Positions 22,455-33,364 of a stretch of DNA of 64,000 bases are shown here, in pieces (position 1 is the first letter of the stretch; each line of letters starts with the position of its first letter). Under the pieces are notes generated by a model that did not search any database, was not told where the DNA came from, and saw only the letters and a program-made list of their open reading frames with translations. The stretch comes from Tupaia tana (lineage: Eukaryota; Chordata; Mammalia; Scandentia; Tupaiidae). The stretch lies in contig JAKSZU010000006.1 of assembly GCA_026018925.1 (NCBI GenBank), positions 198,263,449-198,327,448 on the forward strand, written 5' to 3'. The position numbers were made by a program, and so were the translations under genes.

Positions 22455-22800
22455 GCCAAGAACCTTACTCATCATTTAAGACTCAACCATGCACTTCTTG
22501 CAGTTTCCTGATCTATTGCTTCTTCTTGTCTGTCCATGCAATCCTCCCTTACAGGACTTTAGGAGCCTTCAAAAATACCTTTTTCCTTTAGGAAACCTTT
22601 CTTACTAAGAGGAAGAGGCATGAACCATTATTCCTCTGCCTGTACCCTTGCTGAATATACAGCTCACGAAAGCACAGTGGTGTTGAGATGCATATGTGCA
22701 AAGAAATAGCTTACTTTCACTATTTGTACCTGAATCTGTGTTTGGAATATCAACATTTATGTAGAAAAAAAGTACTGCTCTGTTTGTTCCCTGTCTGAAC
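22455..22800 (+). repeat. Possible L2 LINE fragment
   Basis: CATTTAAGACTCAACCATGC and AGGAAACCTTTCTTACTAAGAGG resemble the L2 3' region (AGGTCTCAGCTCAAATG ... AGAGAGGCCTTCCCTGAC). Weak. Confidence 0.3.
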
Positions 22801-23020
22801 CCAGAACTCATAGAGAATAGGGTTTATGACTTCATAGGCTCCTGGGCCAGTGGCACCTGTACATCTATGAATAGTAAATTCTTTTTGATGATTCAAAGAA
22901 AAGGCTAGATAACTTCAATTACCACAGAAAACCTAATACCTAACATGCATTCTGAGAATGGATGTTTATATTCTACTCAGACCCAAAAGTTGAGAAGTCG
23001 TCTAAGGATTTCTCATCTCA

Positions 23021-23274
23021 GGGGATGGACAGTGGGTCTGGTAAAACACAATATCCTGTGAGGTCAACCCATATAAGAAGGTTCTGCATTCACATTTGGA
23101 GAGTTCCCTAAGTATGCCGGGCACACATGTGCCCATGAGCCCCCAGCTGGCTGAAGCTGACGATAGATCATGGCTTCAAGACTCTGTCGGGGTTGATGTC
23201 TGTCTGTTTCTCCCTTTCTCCTTCTCTGCCTCTCTTTCTCATGGAAGAAATAAATAAATAAACTTTAATAGAAC
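23021..23274 (+). mobile_element. SINE family C, full length
   Basis: GGGGATGGACAGTGGGTC head, GAAGGTTCTGCATTCACA, GATCATGGCTTCAAGACTC, a TC run and CATGGAAGAAATAAATAAATA tail. TSD GATTTCTCATCT on both sides (23007 and 23275). It serves as the type copy for this family. Confidence 0.75.
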
Positions 23275-24105
23275 GATTTCTCATCTTGCATCAGGGGTAT
23301 TTTTATTTCTATAACTCCTTGATAAATGTTGACTGAAAATACTTTGTCCAGAATAGATCTAGAAAACAGAATAGATCTATAGTTTTTTTGCTTCTCACCC
23401 AGCCATCCTCTTCTCCTTCTGAAAACCTTCACCTTCACCTCTTCATAGTGTTCAACCATACTTTGTATTGTACGTCCTGAACTGGCTTTCTCACTCAGAT
23501 AGTAGGACCAGTTTTGGAGCCTTAAAAAAAAAAAAAAGAATTCACTGAATAGTTCATATTTTTTCTATTTTGGAAATATGACAAAAATTATAGTGGTTTT
23601 GCCTGTCATTTGAAAAATAAACATACTCTGAACCTGTCTGGATTTATTGGCTTTAGAGAAGCAGACAGAAAGTACACCATGCACCAAATTATGGCAGAAC
23701 AAATTCTTCTTTAAGACATTTATAGTGTGTTGGGCTTTTCTTTCTTTTTCTCTTTCTGTCTCATGACTGGCAATGACTTCTGAAGTATCAACCTTTGCAT
23801 AAAATTAGTGAAAGGCAGACTTTTAGTGGCCTTGAGCTATTTATTCTTTCAGTGTTTGACCTAATCCTTGTCATGACTGTCTTTTGGTGTCCTGGACAGA
23901 GGTGGGTATTCCTGAAGAGCAGGATGTATTTGATCAACAATGCCTTCTGGATGCTGGTTGCTTAGGTTCTTTACAGGAACCTTCAAAAATGAAAGACTTA
24001 GGGAAATGAATTGACTTAGGGAAAAAAAAGTAGGCCCCGTATTTGTCTTATTGTTGGATTTTTTTTATCCTGTTATTGGATGTTCACATTTTAATTTTAC
24101 ACTAA
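23275..24105. other. Unique sequence
   Basis: No gene or recognised repeat. Confidence 0.4.
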
Positions 24106-24109
24106 AGTT

Positions 24110-24300
24110 TGTAAACTACTCTCTTATACATGATTGAATTTGAACTTCACAGTAATCCTGTGAAGTTAGTAGTGAAGATATTCTTCCCAACATATAAAGA
24201 TTCATTCTAATGAAACCAGGACTGATCAAGTTGTCTCAGATCTGGTGACTGAACTCAGATGTCAGTCTTCTTCTTCTAAGTACAGTGCTTTTTCTACCAA
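24110..24300 (-). repeat. MIR-like fragment
   Basis: CTTCACAGTAATCCTGTGAAG and GTCTCAGATCTGGTGACTG recall diverged antisense MIR. Confidence 0.4.
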
Positions 24301-24511
24301 GCACGAAATTTTACACTTGACTCTTCAGAAGGTCTGGGGCCAGTCTGAGAAATTCACATATTTGTAACACATCTTAGGAGACTGGTCATGCTACAGATAT
24401 ATATTGGACCACATTTTAAAAAAACACTGCTCTATACCATACTGTAGTCTGGGTTTCAACTTGTATTTAGTTACATGTAGCCTATTCAAAATTATTTTTA
24501 TATCTTTTCTT

Positions 24512-24755
24512 TTTAATAGCCAGAGGGCACATGCACTCACCAGAGAGATACAGAGGGTTTCAGGGAGAAAATATCCCCTCCATGGAATGTGGTCATGCAC
24601 AATCCCTTCTCCGTTTTTTTTATCCTGTTTCAATTTGGGGCACACATGCACCCATGCTCGGAGAGTGTTTTGAAACCACTGGGTCTTGAATTCAAACCGC
24701 AGTCAGCTATATGGGATCTGGCTCCCGAAACCACTAGTCTTCTATGTTAGCCCTT
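24512..24755 (-). mobile_element. SINE family E copy
   Basis: GCCAGAGGGCACATGCACTC, GTGGTCATGCACAATCCC, and head TATATGGGATCTGGCTCCCG in antisense. Confidence 0.65.
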
Positions 24756-24784
24756 AAAATATTTTACTTTTTAAAAAAGAATTA

Positions 24785-24968
24785 TAACTTTATCTATCTA
24801 TCTATCTATCTATATTTATTTATTTATTTAAATTTGACCAGAGAGGGATAGAGTGAGAGCAACAGAGAAAGGGAAAGGGAGCAAGCAAGCCACCAGGTCT
24901 GGGACTCAAACTACGGTTGGCCATGTGGGAGTCCAGCACTCTTAACCACCACGCCTCCTGCTGGCTCC
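24785..24968 (-). mobile_element. SINE family B copy with (TATC)n tail
   Basis: The antisense tail is expanded to TATCTATCTATC (24790-24816), then TTAAATTTGACCAGAGAGG and head GAGTCCAGCACTC. AAATATTTTACTTTT flanks both ends (24757 and 24970). Confidence 0.85.
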
Positions 24969-25241
24969 AAAAATATTTTACTTTTAAGATGGTATGTTTG
25001 ACTCTTTGAGAGGACTGAAAAGATAAATTTGTTTAAGTGTTGTACCCCAAATCCAAAAGGATACATGCAGAAGATTATTCATTACAACACTGCTTGTAAT
25101 AGCTGAAGACTGGAAACCATCTACATAGCCATCAGTAAAGGAATGGTCACATAACCAAATACTGTCTATCTCCACGTAGAGGAATGAAGATGGTTATAAA
25201 AGGAATGAGAAAAATTTCTACATTTCGTCATAAAGTGATTT

Positions 25242-25502
25242 TTTTTTTTTGGAGAGGTTTTCACTATAGGGCATGTGTGCTCGCCAGACAGACAGAGACA
25301 TAGAGACAGAAAGCGAGAAATCACCCCCCAGGGGGGATGGTCACGCCGCAATCCCTTCTCCTCCATTCTCCTCTGGGGATCTTGGGCACGCACGCACGCA
25401 CACACACCCGGCGTGAGTTTTAAGCCACCAGGTCCGGGATGCGAACCGCGGTCAACTACGTGGGAGTCCAGCGACATAGCCATTATGCTAACTGCTGGTC
25501 CC
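25242..25502 (-). mobile_element. SINE family A, full length
   Basis: Antisense copy with TSD CATAAAGTGATTTTT at about 25229 and 25503. The palindrome CCCCCCAGGGGGG is intact. Confidence 0.9.
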
Positions 25503-25611
25503 CATAAAGTGATTTTTGAAATCTATTGTTAAGTGACAAAAGTAAAGCCGAAAACAGTATTTATGAAGTATGCTGCTTTTAGCATAAGAAATGAAAATAC
25601 AAGTATGTATG

Positions 25612-25627
25612 TGTGTGTGTGTGTGTG
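25612..25627. repeat. (GT)n microsatellite
   Basis: Short GT run within the L1M tail. Confidence 0.7.
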
Positions 25628-25709
25628 AATGTACATATTTGCTTATGTTCAAAAAAAAAAAACAAAAAAAGGAGAAAGATAAATAGAAAAGTAATAAAAA
25701 TGGTTAACT

Positions 25710-25966
25710 GGCCCAGCTGTGGTTGTGCAGGCAGCAGGGCACATCTGTGTAACACTGGAGCCATTATGGTAGGGTCTGATTAGGATTCTGGGTCAACCTG
25801 AACATTCTGGCATGCATCCGTGTACTTGTGATCCTGTTTGGCTGGAAGCCTGGTGTGAGGATCGTGGCATGGTGAGATCCTGTCAAGAGTATGAATCTTT
25901 CTCTCTGTGTCTTTGTCTCTATCTCTTTCTTTGTTATAAAAGAAAGAAATAAAATACGTTTTTTTT
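25710..25966 (+). mobile_element. SINE family D, full length
   Basis: GGCCCAGCTGTGGTTGTGC head, GATCCTGTTTGGCTGGAAGC body, TC run, AAAGAAAGAAATAAAATA tail. The target GGTTAACT and GGTTACTT flanks match. Confidence 0.65.
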
Positions 25967-26150
25967 AAAAAAAGGTTACTTATAGGGTAGGGAGAGACTA
26001 GTGGAGGAAGGACAAAGCTAGGCCTCTTTGAGTGTCTTTTGTTTTATAGTTTTGGTCTTAGACCCATACACATGTTTTATATAATTAAATTATAAAATAA
26101 AATGGAAAGAAAATCTCTATGAGCAGAAATTAACTTAAGGGACTATAACT

Positions 26151-26684
26151 TTATGTCCCAGTAACTTTCAAAGAAATATTCTGAGTTCATATCCTTTGTA
26201 GGATATAGTGTAAATCCAAATAAAACTGACCACAGAATAGTCTTAAACTGTATCCAGTAATCTCACTAGTTAATAGTAGTCTTGTTTATAAATAAATAAT
26301 TAATGTAGCTGGGAATCAAGTTTCTGCATATGAATAAAGAGGTACAAGTATAAACTCAGAAAAGTAAAAATTCAGTCATCTTTCATTTGAATAGGTGATT
26401 TCAGTATGAATGCATTATTTATTTTACTAGATACATCCATTAAAAATAAATAGAGCTAACTCAGAGGCAGTGACAGCTCAGTGGCAAATCTTCTGACATG
26501 ATCTGATAGAAAAGGAGCAGTACCCCCTGAGAAGTATTCCTCCCCCAACAAGATTGATCAGAATCTCCTCAAACATCCATATCTAACTACCAGCTACAAG
26601 GAAGTACAGGAGATAGAAGAACTTGTTGAACACTACCACAAGAGTATACCTTGGCCAACACTCCAATGTTGAAGTTCTTACAAA
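26151..26684. other. Unique or old repeat sequence
   Basis: No gene. Nothing else that I can support. Confidence 0.35.
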
Positions 26685-26685
26685 A

Positions 26686-26955
26686 CAGGGACCAACAGAT
26701 GGCATAAGGGTTACTTCACTGGATTTCCATGTAGTCAACTACAGTTCTAGTCTCAGACCCAGTGACCCAAAACTCATGCTGGGCATGTGTACCCAAGATC
26801 CCAAGAGGAGAATGGAGGAAAAGAGATTGTAGTGTGGCCATCACTCCTGGGGGGTGATTTCTCACTTTCTATCTCTCTGTCTCTCTCTGTCTTCTCTCCA
26901 GCAAGCCACGTGCCCTATAGAAAAAAAAAAAAATCTCTTTAAAAAAAAAAAGAAA
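26686..26955 (+). mobile_element. SINE family A, older copy
   Basis: The head GGGACCAACAGATGGCATAAG lacks most CpGs. TCCTGGGGGGTGATTTCTCAC and CCTATAG end are kept. TACAAAACAGGG and TACAAAACAAAGG flank it. Confidence 0.8.
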
Positions 26956-27419
26956 AAGAAATCCTACAAAACAAAGGACCTGAGTTTTTCAAGTATATAG
27001 AGACAACTATTGTATGTTTTAGTACCTAAGAGACTATTAATATAAGTGCAGGTATGAGCTGTTTGAAACTTTATTTATATGAACTATAAAAATTTCTTTA
27101 TTTAAATAGAACATGGAACATTTTCTGCCTATTATATATTATTAAAGAATTATTGAAAATTTTATTCAGTCTGCTAATGATGATGTGATATTTTTAGTCT
27201 CTGTCCATTAAAAGCACTTACTAATGAATTGATACTATGCCTAAGGTTTTATTTAAAAAATGTCCACCTAAAGGGAAAAATGTATGCATAGAGAAATGTT
27301 TGACATTGAAATGGTAGACTACTTATTGTTGAAGGTTGGTCATGGGATCATGGGGGTTCTTTACTTTTTGTTTTCTATTCCATTACATATGGAAAACTTG
27401 CAAAATTGAACCAATCAAG

Positions 27420-27545
27420 TTGTGCTGTTTGAGCGGTAGAACGCTGGCAGAAGGCCTGGGCTCTCCCCTGTTTGTATAGCTCAGGAGAGTCCCTGCTACT
27501 CTCTCTGTTTTCTCCTCCCTCCCTTCCTTTTTATATTCATCCATT
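27420..27545 (+). mobile_element. Possible SINE D fragment
   Basis: TGTGCTGTTTGAGCGGTAG, GGCTCTCCCCTG and a TC-rich end resemble the 33.0 kb family D copy. Weak. Confidence 0.3.
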
Positions 27546-27569
27546 TCTTCTATTTCTTCAAAAAATCCT

Positions 27570-27725
27570 TACAGAACCACATTGGGCACTAAGCACTGTT
27601 CTGGTCCTACCAGACTTCCAAGGTATACATACTGTTGTTATTATTATCATTTTACAGATGAGGAAACTGACTCTTTGAAGGATTAAGTTTCTCATCCACA
27701 GACTCAAGTCTGTCTGTCTCTAAAA
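27570..27725 (-). repeat. MIR SINE
   Basis: ATTATTATCATTTTACAGATGAGGAAACTG in antisense preceded by ACTAAGCACTGTTCTGG. Confidence 0.7.
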
Positions 27726-27737
27726 TCTGAGCACTTT

Positions 27738-28007
27738 TTTTTTGCGGGGGGAGGGGAGAGGTTTTTCGCTATAGGCCACATGCACTCGCCAGACAGACAG
27801 AGAGAGAAAGACATAGAGACAGAAAGCGAGAAATCACCCCCCAGGGGGGATGGCCACGCCGCAATCCCTTCTCCTCCATTCTCCTCTCGGGATCTTGGGC
27901 ACGCACGCACACACGCCCAGCATGAGTTTTAAGCCACTGGGTCTGGGACGTGAACCGCGGTCGACTACGTTCCAGCGACATAGCCATTACGCTAACTGCT
28001 GGTTCCC
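27738..28007 (-). mobile_element. SINE family A, full length
   Basis: Antisense copy inserted at the end of a MIR. TSD AAATCTGAGCACTTTT at 27722 and 28008. A few bases (GTGGGA) are missing from the head between TACG and TCCAG. Confidence 0.88.
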
Positions 28008-28089
28008 AAATCTGAGCACTTTTGCATGACTTCATGCTGGTTCCCAGAAGTAGTCCTTTGATTTTATAGTTTTAAAATTCTTTACTTTT

Positions 28090-28268
28090 GGGAACCAGCA
28101 GGTGTTATGGTGGTTAAGGTGCTGGGCACTCCCACATGACTGATCATGGTTCAAGTCCTGGACCTGGTGGCTTGCTTTCTCACTTTCTCTCTCTCTCTCT
28201 GTCTCTCTCTGGTCAAATTAAAAAATAAATGAATGAATAAATAAAATAAAATATAATAATTCTTTAAA
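28090..28268 (+). mobile_element. SINE family B copy
   Basis: GGGAACCAGCAGGTGTTATGG head, CTCTGGTCAAATTAAAAAATA end. AAAATTCTTTACTTT and AAAATTCTCTACTTT flank it. Confidence 0.88.
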
Positions 28269-28315
28269 AAAATTCTCTACTTTGAAATTTGTTGACAGAT
28301 GAAGTTTTTAAAAAA

Positions 28316-28463
28316 ATTTCTTTCTTCTTTTTAGAGAGAGAGGGAGAGGAAGATAGCCAGGAACCCTCAGCAGGGTCTTTCTACCATGATCTTAAGAACC
28401 TAGAACCCTCCTTTGTGAGTCAGCTTCCTGGAGTGTTGCATTATCTGTGTGCCACCACTGGCC
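28316..28463 (-). mobile_element. SINE family C copy, partial
   Basis: GCAGGGTCTTTCTACCATGATC, GTGAGTCAGCTTCCTGG and CCACCACTGGCCTC in antisense. Confidence 0.55.
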
Positions 28464-28499
28464 TCTGAGATAAATTTTATAAATTTTTTTGTTTTGCTT

Positions 28500-28670
28500 T
28501 TAAGAATTACCCATTTTATTTCATTCCACTTATTTTATTTTTAAAATTTGACCACAGAGAGACCGACAGAAAGGGAATGGGAGAAAGTAAGCTACCAGGT
28601 CCAGGACTTGAACCTCCGTTGGCCGTGGGGGAATACAGTGCCCCTAACCACCAAACCACCTGCCAGCCTC
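28500..28670 (-). mobile_element. SINE family B copy
   Basis: TTAAAATTTGACCACAGAGAG and head CACCTGCCAGCC in antisense. CTCTGAGATAAATTTTA occurs on both sides. Confidence 0.82.
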
Positions 28671-28689
28671 TCTGAGATAAATTTTAAAC

Positions 28690-29460
28690 AATGAGTAAAT
28701 CAGAATAAATCAAGTGGAGTAGCACCTGTATTTCTCGTATGTGGGAGAGATATGAAGTATCATTCATATCATAACAATTACAAAGATTTGCGCAAACAGT
28801 GACAGAAGCAAAATGTGTAGCAAATTTCTTCATAAAACTATCAATATATAATCAGTAGCTTTCAACTGTAAAATAACATTTATTTATGCCTGTTCTTCAA
28901 CAGCACATATCTGACAGTCTTTAACTAGAAATAGAGGCCTGAGAAAAATGGCCTGCTTTCTTTTCTCATGTTTGTAGAATACTTTTAAAATGATCAAAAC
29001 AAAGAAATCCTCTAAAAGCATCAAGGCAAAGAAATGAATGATATCTGGAGCTTCCCTCGTGCCCGCTACAAGCTTTGTCTTGCAAAATTATTACGGCTTT
29101 TGTAAAACCTTGGATGTGCCCATGGGCACGAGCAGACGCGCGCTGTCAGCGTCTGTGGTGTTTCATGCTCCAGATGTCAGAAGTAGCAGTGATCAGTCAG
29201 GGAAGAGCAGCAAACCGCCTCACTGAATTCTTGCTGCAAGGCGTGCAGGATTGTATCCTCTGCTTTACAAGATTTTGTGTGACTTTCCAAAACACCTGCA
29301 GTGCGGCACTTCATGGCTTGTTCCGTATAAAGATTTATGCCCTGGAGGGGTCCAACTGGAGTTTTAGAAATTATACTAATGGGTCTGACGTTGCTTCCTT
29401 CAAGAATTAAGGCATTAAATATAGTCAAACTGAATGACAAGATTTTGCTCACACCCAGGG
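28690..29460. other. Unique block with CpG-retaining core
   Basis: No repeat is visible. At 29050-29260 CpGs persist (GGGCACGAGCAGACGCGCGC and nearby), which is unusual against the CpG-poor surroundings. The frames of 60-111 codons on both strands lack coding character. Candidate constrained noncoding DNA or an old pseudogene I do not recognise. Confidence 0.35.
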
Positions 29461-29492
29461 CATTCCAGTGAGGGCATAAAAATGGAAGACTA

Positions 29493-29766
29493 GGGACCAG
29501 CAGTTAGCGTAATGGCTATGTCACTGGACTCCCGTGTAGCCGACCACGGTTCATGTCCTGGACCCGGTGGCTTAAAACTCACGCCGGGTGCATGTGTGTG
29601 CGTGCCCAAGATCCCGAGAGGAGAATGGAGGAGAAGGGATTGCAGCATGGCCATCCCCCCTGGGGGGTGATTTCTCGCTTTCTGTCTCTCTGTCTCTCTC
29701 TGTCTGTCTGGCGAGCACAGGCACCCTATAGCAAAAACCTCTCCAAAAAAAAAAAAAAAAAAAAAA
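29493..29766 (+). mobile_element. SINE family A, full length
   Basis: Intact head and palindrome, 22-bp A tail. ATGGAAGACTA before and AGGAAGACTA after form the TSD. Confidence 0.9.
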
Positions 29767-29789
29767 GGAAGACTAAAAAATAGCACTAA

Positions 29790-30010
29790 TATTTACTGTG
29801 TGCTATATACTATGCTAAGCTCTTTAAGTACCTAATCACGTTTAACCCCCTAGACAATTCTGTTTTACAGCTAAGGTGGCCAAGGTGGCATGGAGAGGTT
29901 AGGTGCCTCGTCCAAAGTTGCACAATTATTATGTTGCAGGGTGAGGCTAAAGACCCAGGCTCTCTGACCCCAAAGCCTGTGCTGTCTAACCACTTTGTCA
30001 TCCCAGAGTG
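29790..30010 (-). repeat. MIR SINE, nearly full length
   Basis: ATATTTACTGTGTGCTATAT, CTATGCTAAGCTCTTTAAG, and AAGTTGCACAATTATTATG follow the antisense MIR order. Confidence 0.75.
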
Positions 30011-30357
30011 CCAAGAGAATGATGTGAACACCCAGCAGCAGTACACCCTGCAAGCCACAGCTGCCATCAGCTGGCTCTCTGTGGTCTTTCAGAGCACCTT
30101 AAAAACCTCAATTCTGTGCCAGAGCTCCATTTTTTATCTTACTGATGTCTGAAGCCAAGCAGAAAAAGGTGAAGAGCACACGTGGAAAATCTCTGGCAGA
30201 GCTGATGTTAGGACAGAGTCTTGGGGTAATTTACTGTCCAGGGCAAAAGGCAGTTGGTCTGGCTGCCTTTCGAGACAGTTGTAGGATGTAAGAATACATA
30301 GTCACTCAAGACTAAGAGAAAGAAAGTAGGTCAGAAATGAAATGAAAACAAATGTCA

Positions 30358-30604
30358 GGGACTGGACGGTGGCACAGTGTAAAAACACGATGCTTTACAA
30401 GACTGACCCACATAGAAAGGTTCCATGTTCTCATCCAGAAACCTCCCTGGGTGTGCCAGTCACATGTTCCATCATCTGGGGCTGCTGAGGCTGGAAATGG
30501 ATTGTGGCATCAAGACCTGTTGGGGCACTATCTGTCTATCTCTGTCTGTCTTTCTCTCTGTCTCTCTCATTCGTAGAAGTAAATGAACGTTGGGAAAAAA
30601 AAAA
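30358..30604 (+). mobile_element. SINE family C, full length
   Basis: GGGACTGGACGGTGGCACAG head, AGAAAGGTTCCATGTTCTC, GGAAATGGATTGTGGCATC, TC run and A tail. Confidence 0.65.
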
Positions 30605-30756
30605 GGCAAAGAAATAACCATTTTGGTATAATCTATCCTGTTTAATAAAGCTGCATCAGTTCCTTATCAATTTATTAGAAAAGCACATAACCTGATTGTT
30701 TTAAAATCCTAAAACCTCTTGAGGAACAACTCGTTATTAATATGGTACACTTTCCA

Positions 30757-30942
30757 AGGGACCAGCAAGTGGTATGATGGTTAAGTGCTGGACACTCCCA
30801 CATGACTCACCACAGTTTGAGTCCTGGACCTGGTGGCTTACTTTTTCACTTTCCCCCTCTCTCTCTGTGTGTGTGTCTCTCTCTGGTCAAATTAAAATAA
30901 ATGAATGAATAATTAAAATTAAATTTTAAAACTTCTTTTTAA
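30757..30942 (+). mobile_element. SINE family B copy
   Basis: GGGACCAGCAAGTGG head and CTCTGGTCAAATTAAAATAAA end. TSD ATATGGTACACTTTCC and ATATGGTATACTTTCC. Confidence 0.88.
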
Positions 30943-31041
30943 AATATGGTATACTTTCCTCCAAAGAATATTTTGACAAATGCAGTTTCTGGTTTCAGTC
31001 ACATATAGAAACCTTGGGATGAGTTCAGTATGGTGTCTGTC

Positions 31042-31135
31042 TGTCTTCCTTCCTTCCTTCCTTCCTTCCTTCCTTCCTTCCTTCCTTCCTTCCTTCTCCC
31101 CTTCCTTCCTTTCTTTCTTTCTTCCTTCTTTCTTT
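31042..31135. repeat. (TTCC)n microsatellite from an L1 tail
   Basis: About 90 bp of TTCC/TTTC repeats adjoins the poly-T that is the antisense A tail of the L1 3' UTR element on its right. It produces Ser/Phe/Pro-rich frames on plus and Lys/Glu/Gly/Arg-rich frames on minus, which are not genes. Confidence 0.9.
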
Positions 31136-31562
31136 TTTTTTTCCAATTTATTTGTTTGCATTCATTCACTGAACATCATTACAGCATACAAAATGAGATT
31201 TTCCATCCAGAGTACACTATATATTGTCTCAATCAAGCACATCAACAAACATGTTATTGTCAGCAAATGATCTTCCATTTCTTGTCTTCTGTATGTTTTT
31301 TTTTTTTTTTTTCCCCCATCCTTGATTCCCTATCTCTTACCCTCTGCCAACTCCCACTCTCCTCCCACACTGTCTCTGGTATCTATGTTTGCTTTCTGTA
31401 CTGTTTTCTCCTCACATTTTATTGTATCACCAAAAACCCTAATCAATCCAAATACCCTCATAGCAAACACAGGTGATTCACACATTTCCATGAACACAAG
31501 TCTTACTTTACGCATCCTATAAAGTAGCACCTAGCTGTGGCTACATATCCTACTGCAGTCAT
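31055..31562 (-). mobile_element. L1-derived 3' UTR element (unit b), antisense
   Basis: In sense the unit starts ATGACTGCAGTAGG, carries the purine tract near GTGTGGGAGGAGAGTGGG and ends in an A-rich tail. It matches the distal part of the HAL1-like element at 51750-52200 over its length, and stops at the same base on the 5' side. TGTCTTCCTTC on both sides is a probable TSD, though the left one merges into the microsatellite. Confidence 0.7.
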
Positions 31563-31620
31563 TGTCTTCCTTCTTTCTTTTAATAAAGCTCCAAACACCT
31601 CTAAAAATAATTCGTAATTG

Positions 31621-31890
31621 GGGGAACCAGCAGTTAGCGTAATGGCTATGTCGCTGGACTCCCACGTAGTCGACCGCGGTTCGCGTCCTGGACCCGGTGG
31701 CTTACAACTCACGCCGGGCGCGTGTGCGTGCGTGCCCAAGATCCCGAGAGGAGAATGGAGGAGAAGAGATTGCGGCGTGACCATCCCCCCTGGGGGGTGA
31801 TTTCTCGCTTTCTGTCTCTATGTGTCTCTCTCTCTCTGTCTGGCGAGCGCACGCGCCCTACAGCGAAAAACCTCTCCAAAAAAAAAAAAA
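31621..31890 (+). mobile_element. SINE family A, full length, very young
   Basis: Nearly all CpGs kept, GGTTCGCGTCC B box, GCGAGCGCACGCGCCC end. TSD AATTCGTAATTGGG at 31607 and 31890. Confidence 0.93.
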
Positions 31891-31904
31891 ATTCGTAATT
31901 GGGA

Positions 31905-32505
31905 AGATATTTCTATGTTATCTTTACTTAGACTGGGAGGGAAAATTTTAAATTTGATAAATTTGGTACCTTTTCGGAGTAAGGAGGAGAAAATTTTGCC
32001 AGCTTATGTAATTAAAGTACACTTTAGTATTTATGTAATAATTGAAGGTGATTCTAACTGGTTTTCTCTGACTAACATCAGATGTGAAAATAAAATCGTG
32101 TCTGCTCCCGACGGTGCTAGGCTTGAATCACCCACTGGTATGTGTGACCGATGATTCATTCACTGGTATGCATCTTTTTCATATTCCTGAACCCCTGACC
32201 CATGGATTAGAAGCCAAAGATGTTTCATTGGAACTCCCCTTGTAGCTTCTTTTCCATTTCAGTTCTTAACCATAACAGTTGCTGCTAGCTCCTGGCAGAA
32301 CAGGAATGGGAGACCAAGGAAGGGATATATAAAAGTAGAATGATTTATTCAGAGAAGACCTTTCAGTGAATGAAAGAAAATAGATTTGAAGTCTTGGCAG
32401 TACTATCAGTGTTTATTAGAAATGCAAGCTCATGATAGTAAATTCAAAGGAATAATAGTATCCCCCTTCACAGGGCATTAACTCATCCAAACATTTGGTT
32501 ATCAG
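31905..32505. other. Unique sequence
   Basis: No gene or recognised repeat. Confidence 0.4.
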
Positions 32506-32509
32506 TGAG

Positions 32510-32660
32510 AATCTCAGCGGAGTAGACAAGAGTAAGGACATCTGGCATCTAGTTGTATAGTTTGGGACCATGAACAAGTCTCTAAATTCTTTGGGCTTAG
32601 ATTCTACATAAAGGGCTTGTACTTGAGCTCAGTGTTTAGCCTACAGCAAAATAATGCGAT
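32510..32660 (+). repeat. Possible MIR fragment
   Basis: TTTGGGACCATGAACAAGTCTC and TTCTTTGGGCTTAGATTC resemble a diverged sense MIR core. Confidence 0.35.
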
Positions 32661-32741
32661 TCAAAGTTTCTATTGGATATATAGGTAAGACAGGACAAGC
32701 TGAACATTACATTTGCTTTTTGCCTTAAAAGAAAGCATTAG

Positions 32742-32904
32742 GGGGCTGGCAGGCAGCATAGTGATTGAGGTGCTGGACTCCTATATAGCTGACCATGTTT
32801 TGAGTCCTGGACCTTGTGGCTTGCTTTCTCACTTTCCCTTTCTCTCTTTCTGGTCAGATTAAAATAATAATAAAAAAATAAAATAAATAGTCATTAAAAA
32901 ATAT
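32742..32904 (+). mobile_element. SINE family B copy
   Basis: GGGGCTGGCAGGCAGC head, CTGGTCAGATTAAAATAAT end. TSD AAAAGAAAGCATTA (32727 and 32906). Confidence 0.88.
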
Positions 32905-32920
32905 TAAAAAGAAAGCATTA

Positions 32921-33090
32921 GGGGCCTGGCTGTGCTGTTGTACAGTAGTACAGTGCTCTGCTGTGCTGCAGGCCACAGAGAAGATAGGGCTCAGTTTCCA
33001 GATTGTCCTGTATACACCAGGCAGTGTATCATGGCTATGATTCTGGCCACTGGGATGCTGGGGGAAGGATTGTGGGGAGAGACCTGCTGA

Positions 33091-33167
<77 letters not shown>
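32921..33167 (+). mobile_element. SINE family D with (TC)n(TA)n tail
   Basis: GGGGCCTGGCTGTGCTG head and body to GGATTGTGGGGAGAG, then (TC)n at 33096-33133 and (TA)n at 33134-33166, giving spurious SLSLSL/IYIYIY frames. Confidence 0.65.
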
Positions 33168-33170
<3 letters not shown>

Positions 33171-33364
33171 ATTGGGGGAGACAGCAGGAAATAGCAGGGA
33201 TCACAGACTCAAATGCATTATCTGTCTAACTACATAGACAAGTGAGTGAAGTGGGTTTGGTATAGTAGAGGAACAAACCCATGTTTTATGGAAAACCCCA
33301 TGCTTTGTCAGATCACAATTTTAGGCCACATGTGGCTTCTGCTTTAGACTTCTGGTAAACTGCT

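Larger units (their letters stand above)
25010..26150 (+). mobile_element. Old L1M 3' end, twice interrupted
   Basis: Sense L1M landmarks: CATTACAACACTGCTTGTAATAGC, AAAGACTGG-type text, GTTAAGTGACAAAAG, then GGTTACTTATAGGGTAGG and AATTAAATTATAAAATAAAATGG. SINE A (25242-25502) and SINE D (25710-25966) interrupt it. 5' truncated and non-coding. Confidence 0.75.

Noticed and set aside
31030-31476. 148-codon plus-strand frame rich in Ser, Phe and Pro
   Set aside because: It is the (TTCC)n microsatellite followed by antisense L1 3' UTR.
31621-31700. tRNA gene based on A and B boxes
   Set aside because: The boxes belong to SINE heads. The cloverleaf is not complete and poly-A-tailed SINE bodies follow, so no functional tRNA gene is called.
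31503-31800. Recurring frames with LLLHSPLGILGTHAHAPGV and MCVRAQDPERRMEEKGLR at more than fifteen places
   Set aside because: They are the two strands of SINE family A read as protein. They end at SINE borders and vary with each copy's mutations, so they are not a gene family.
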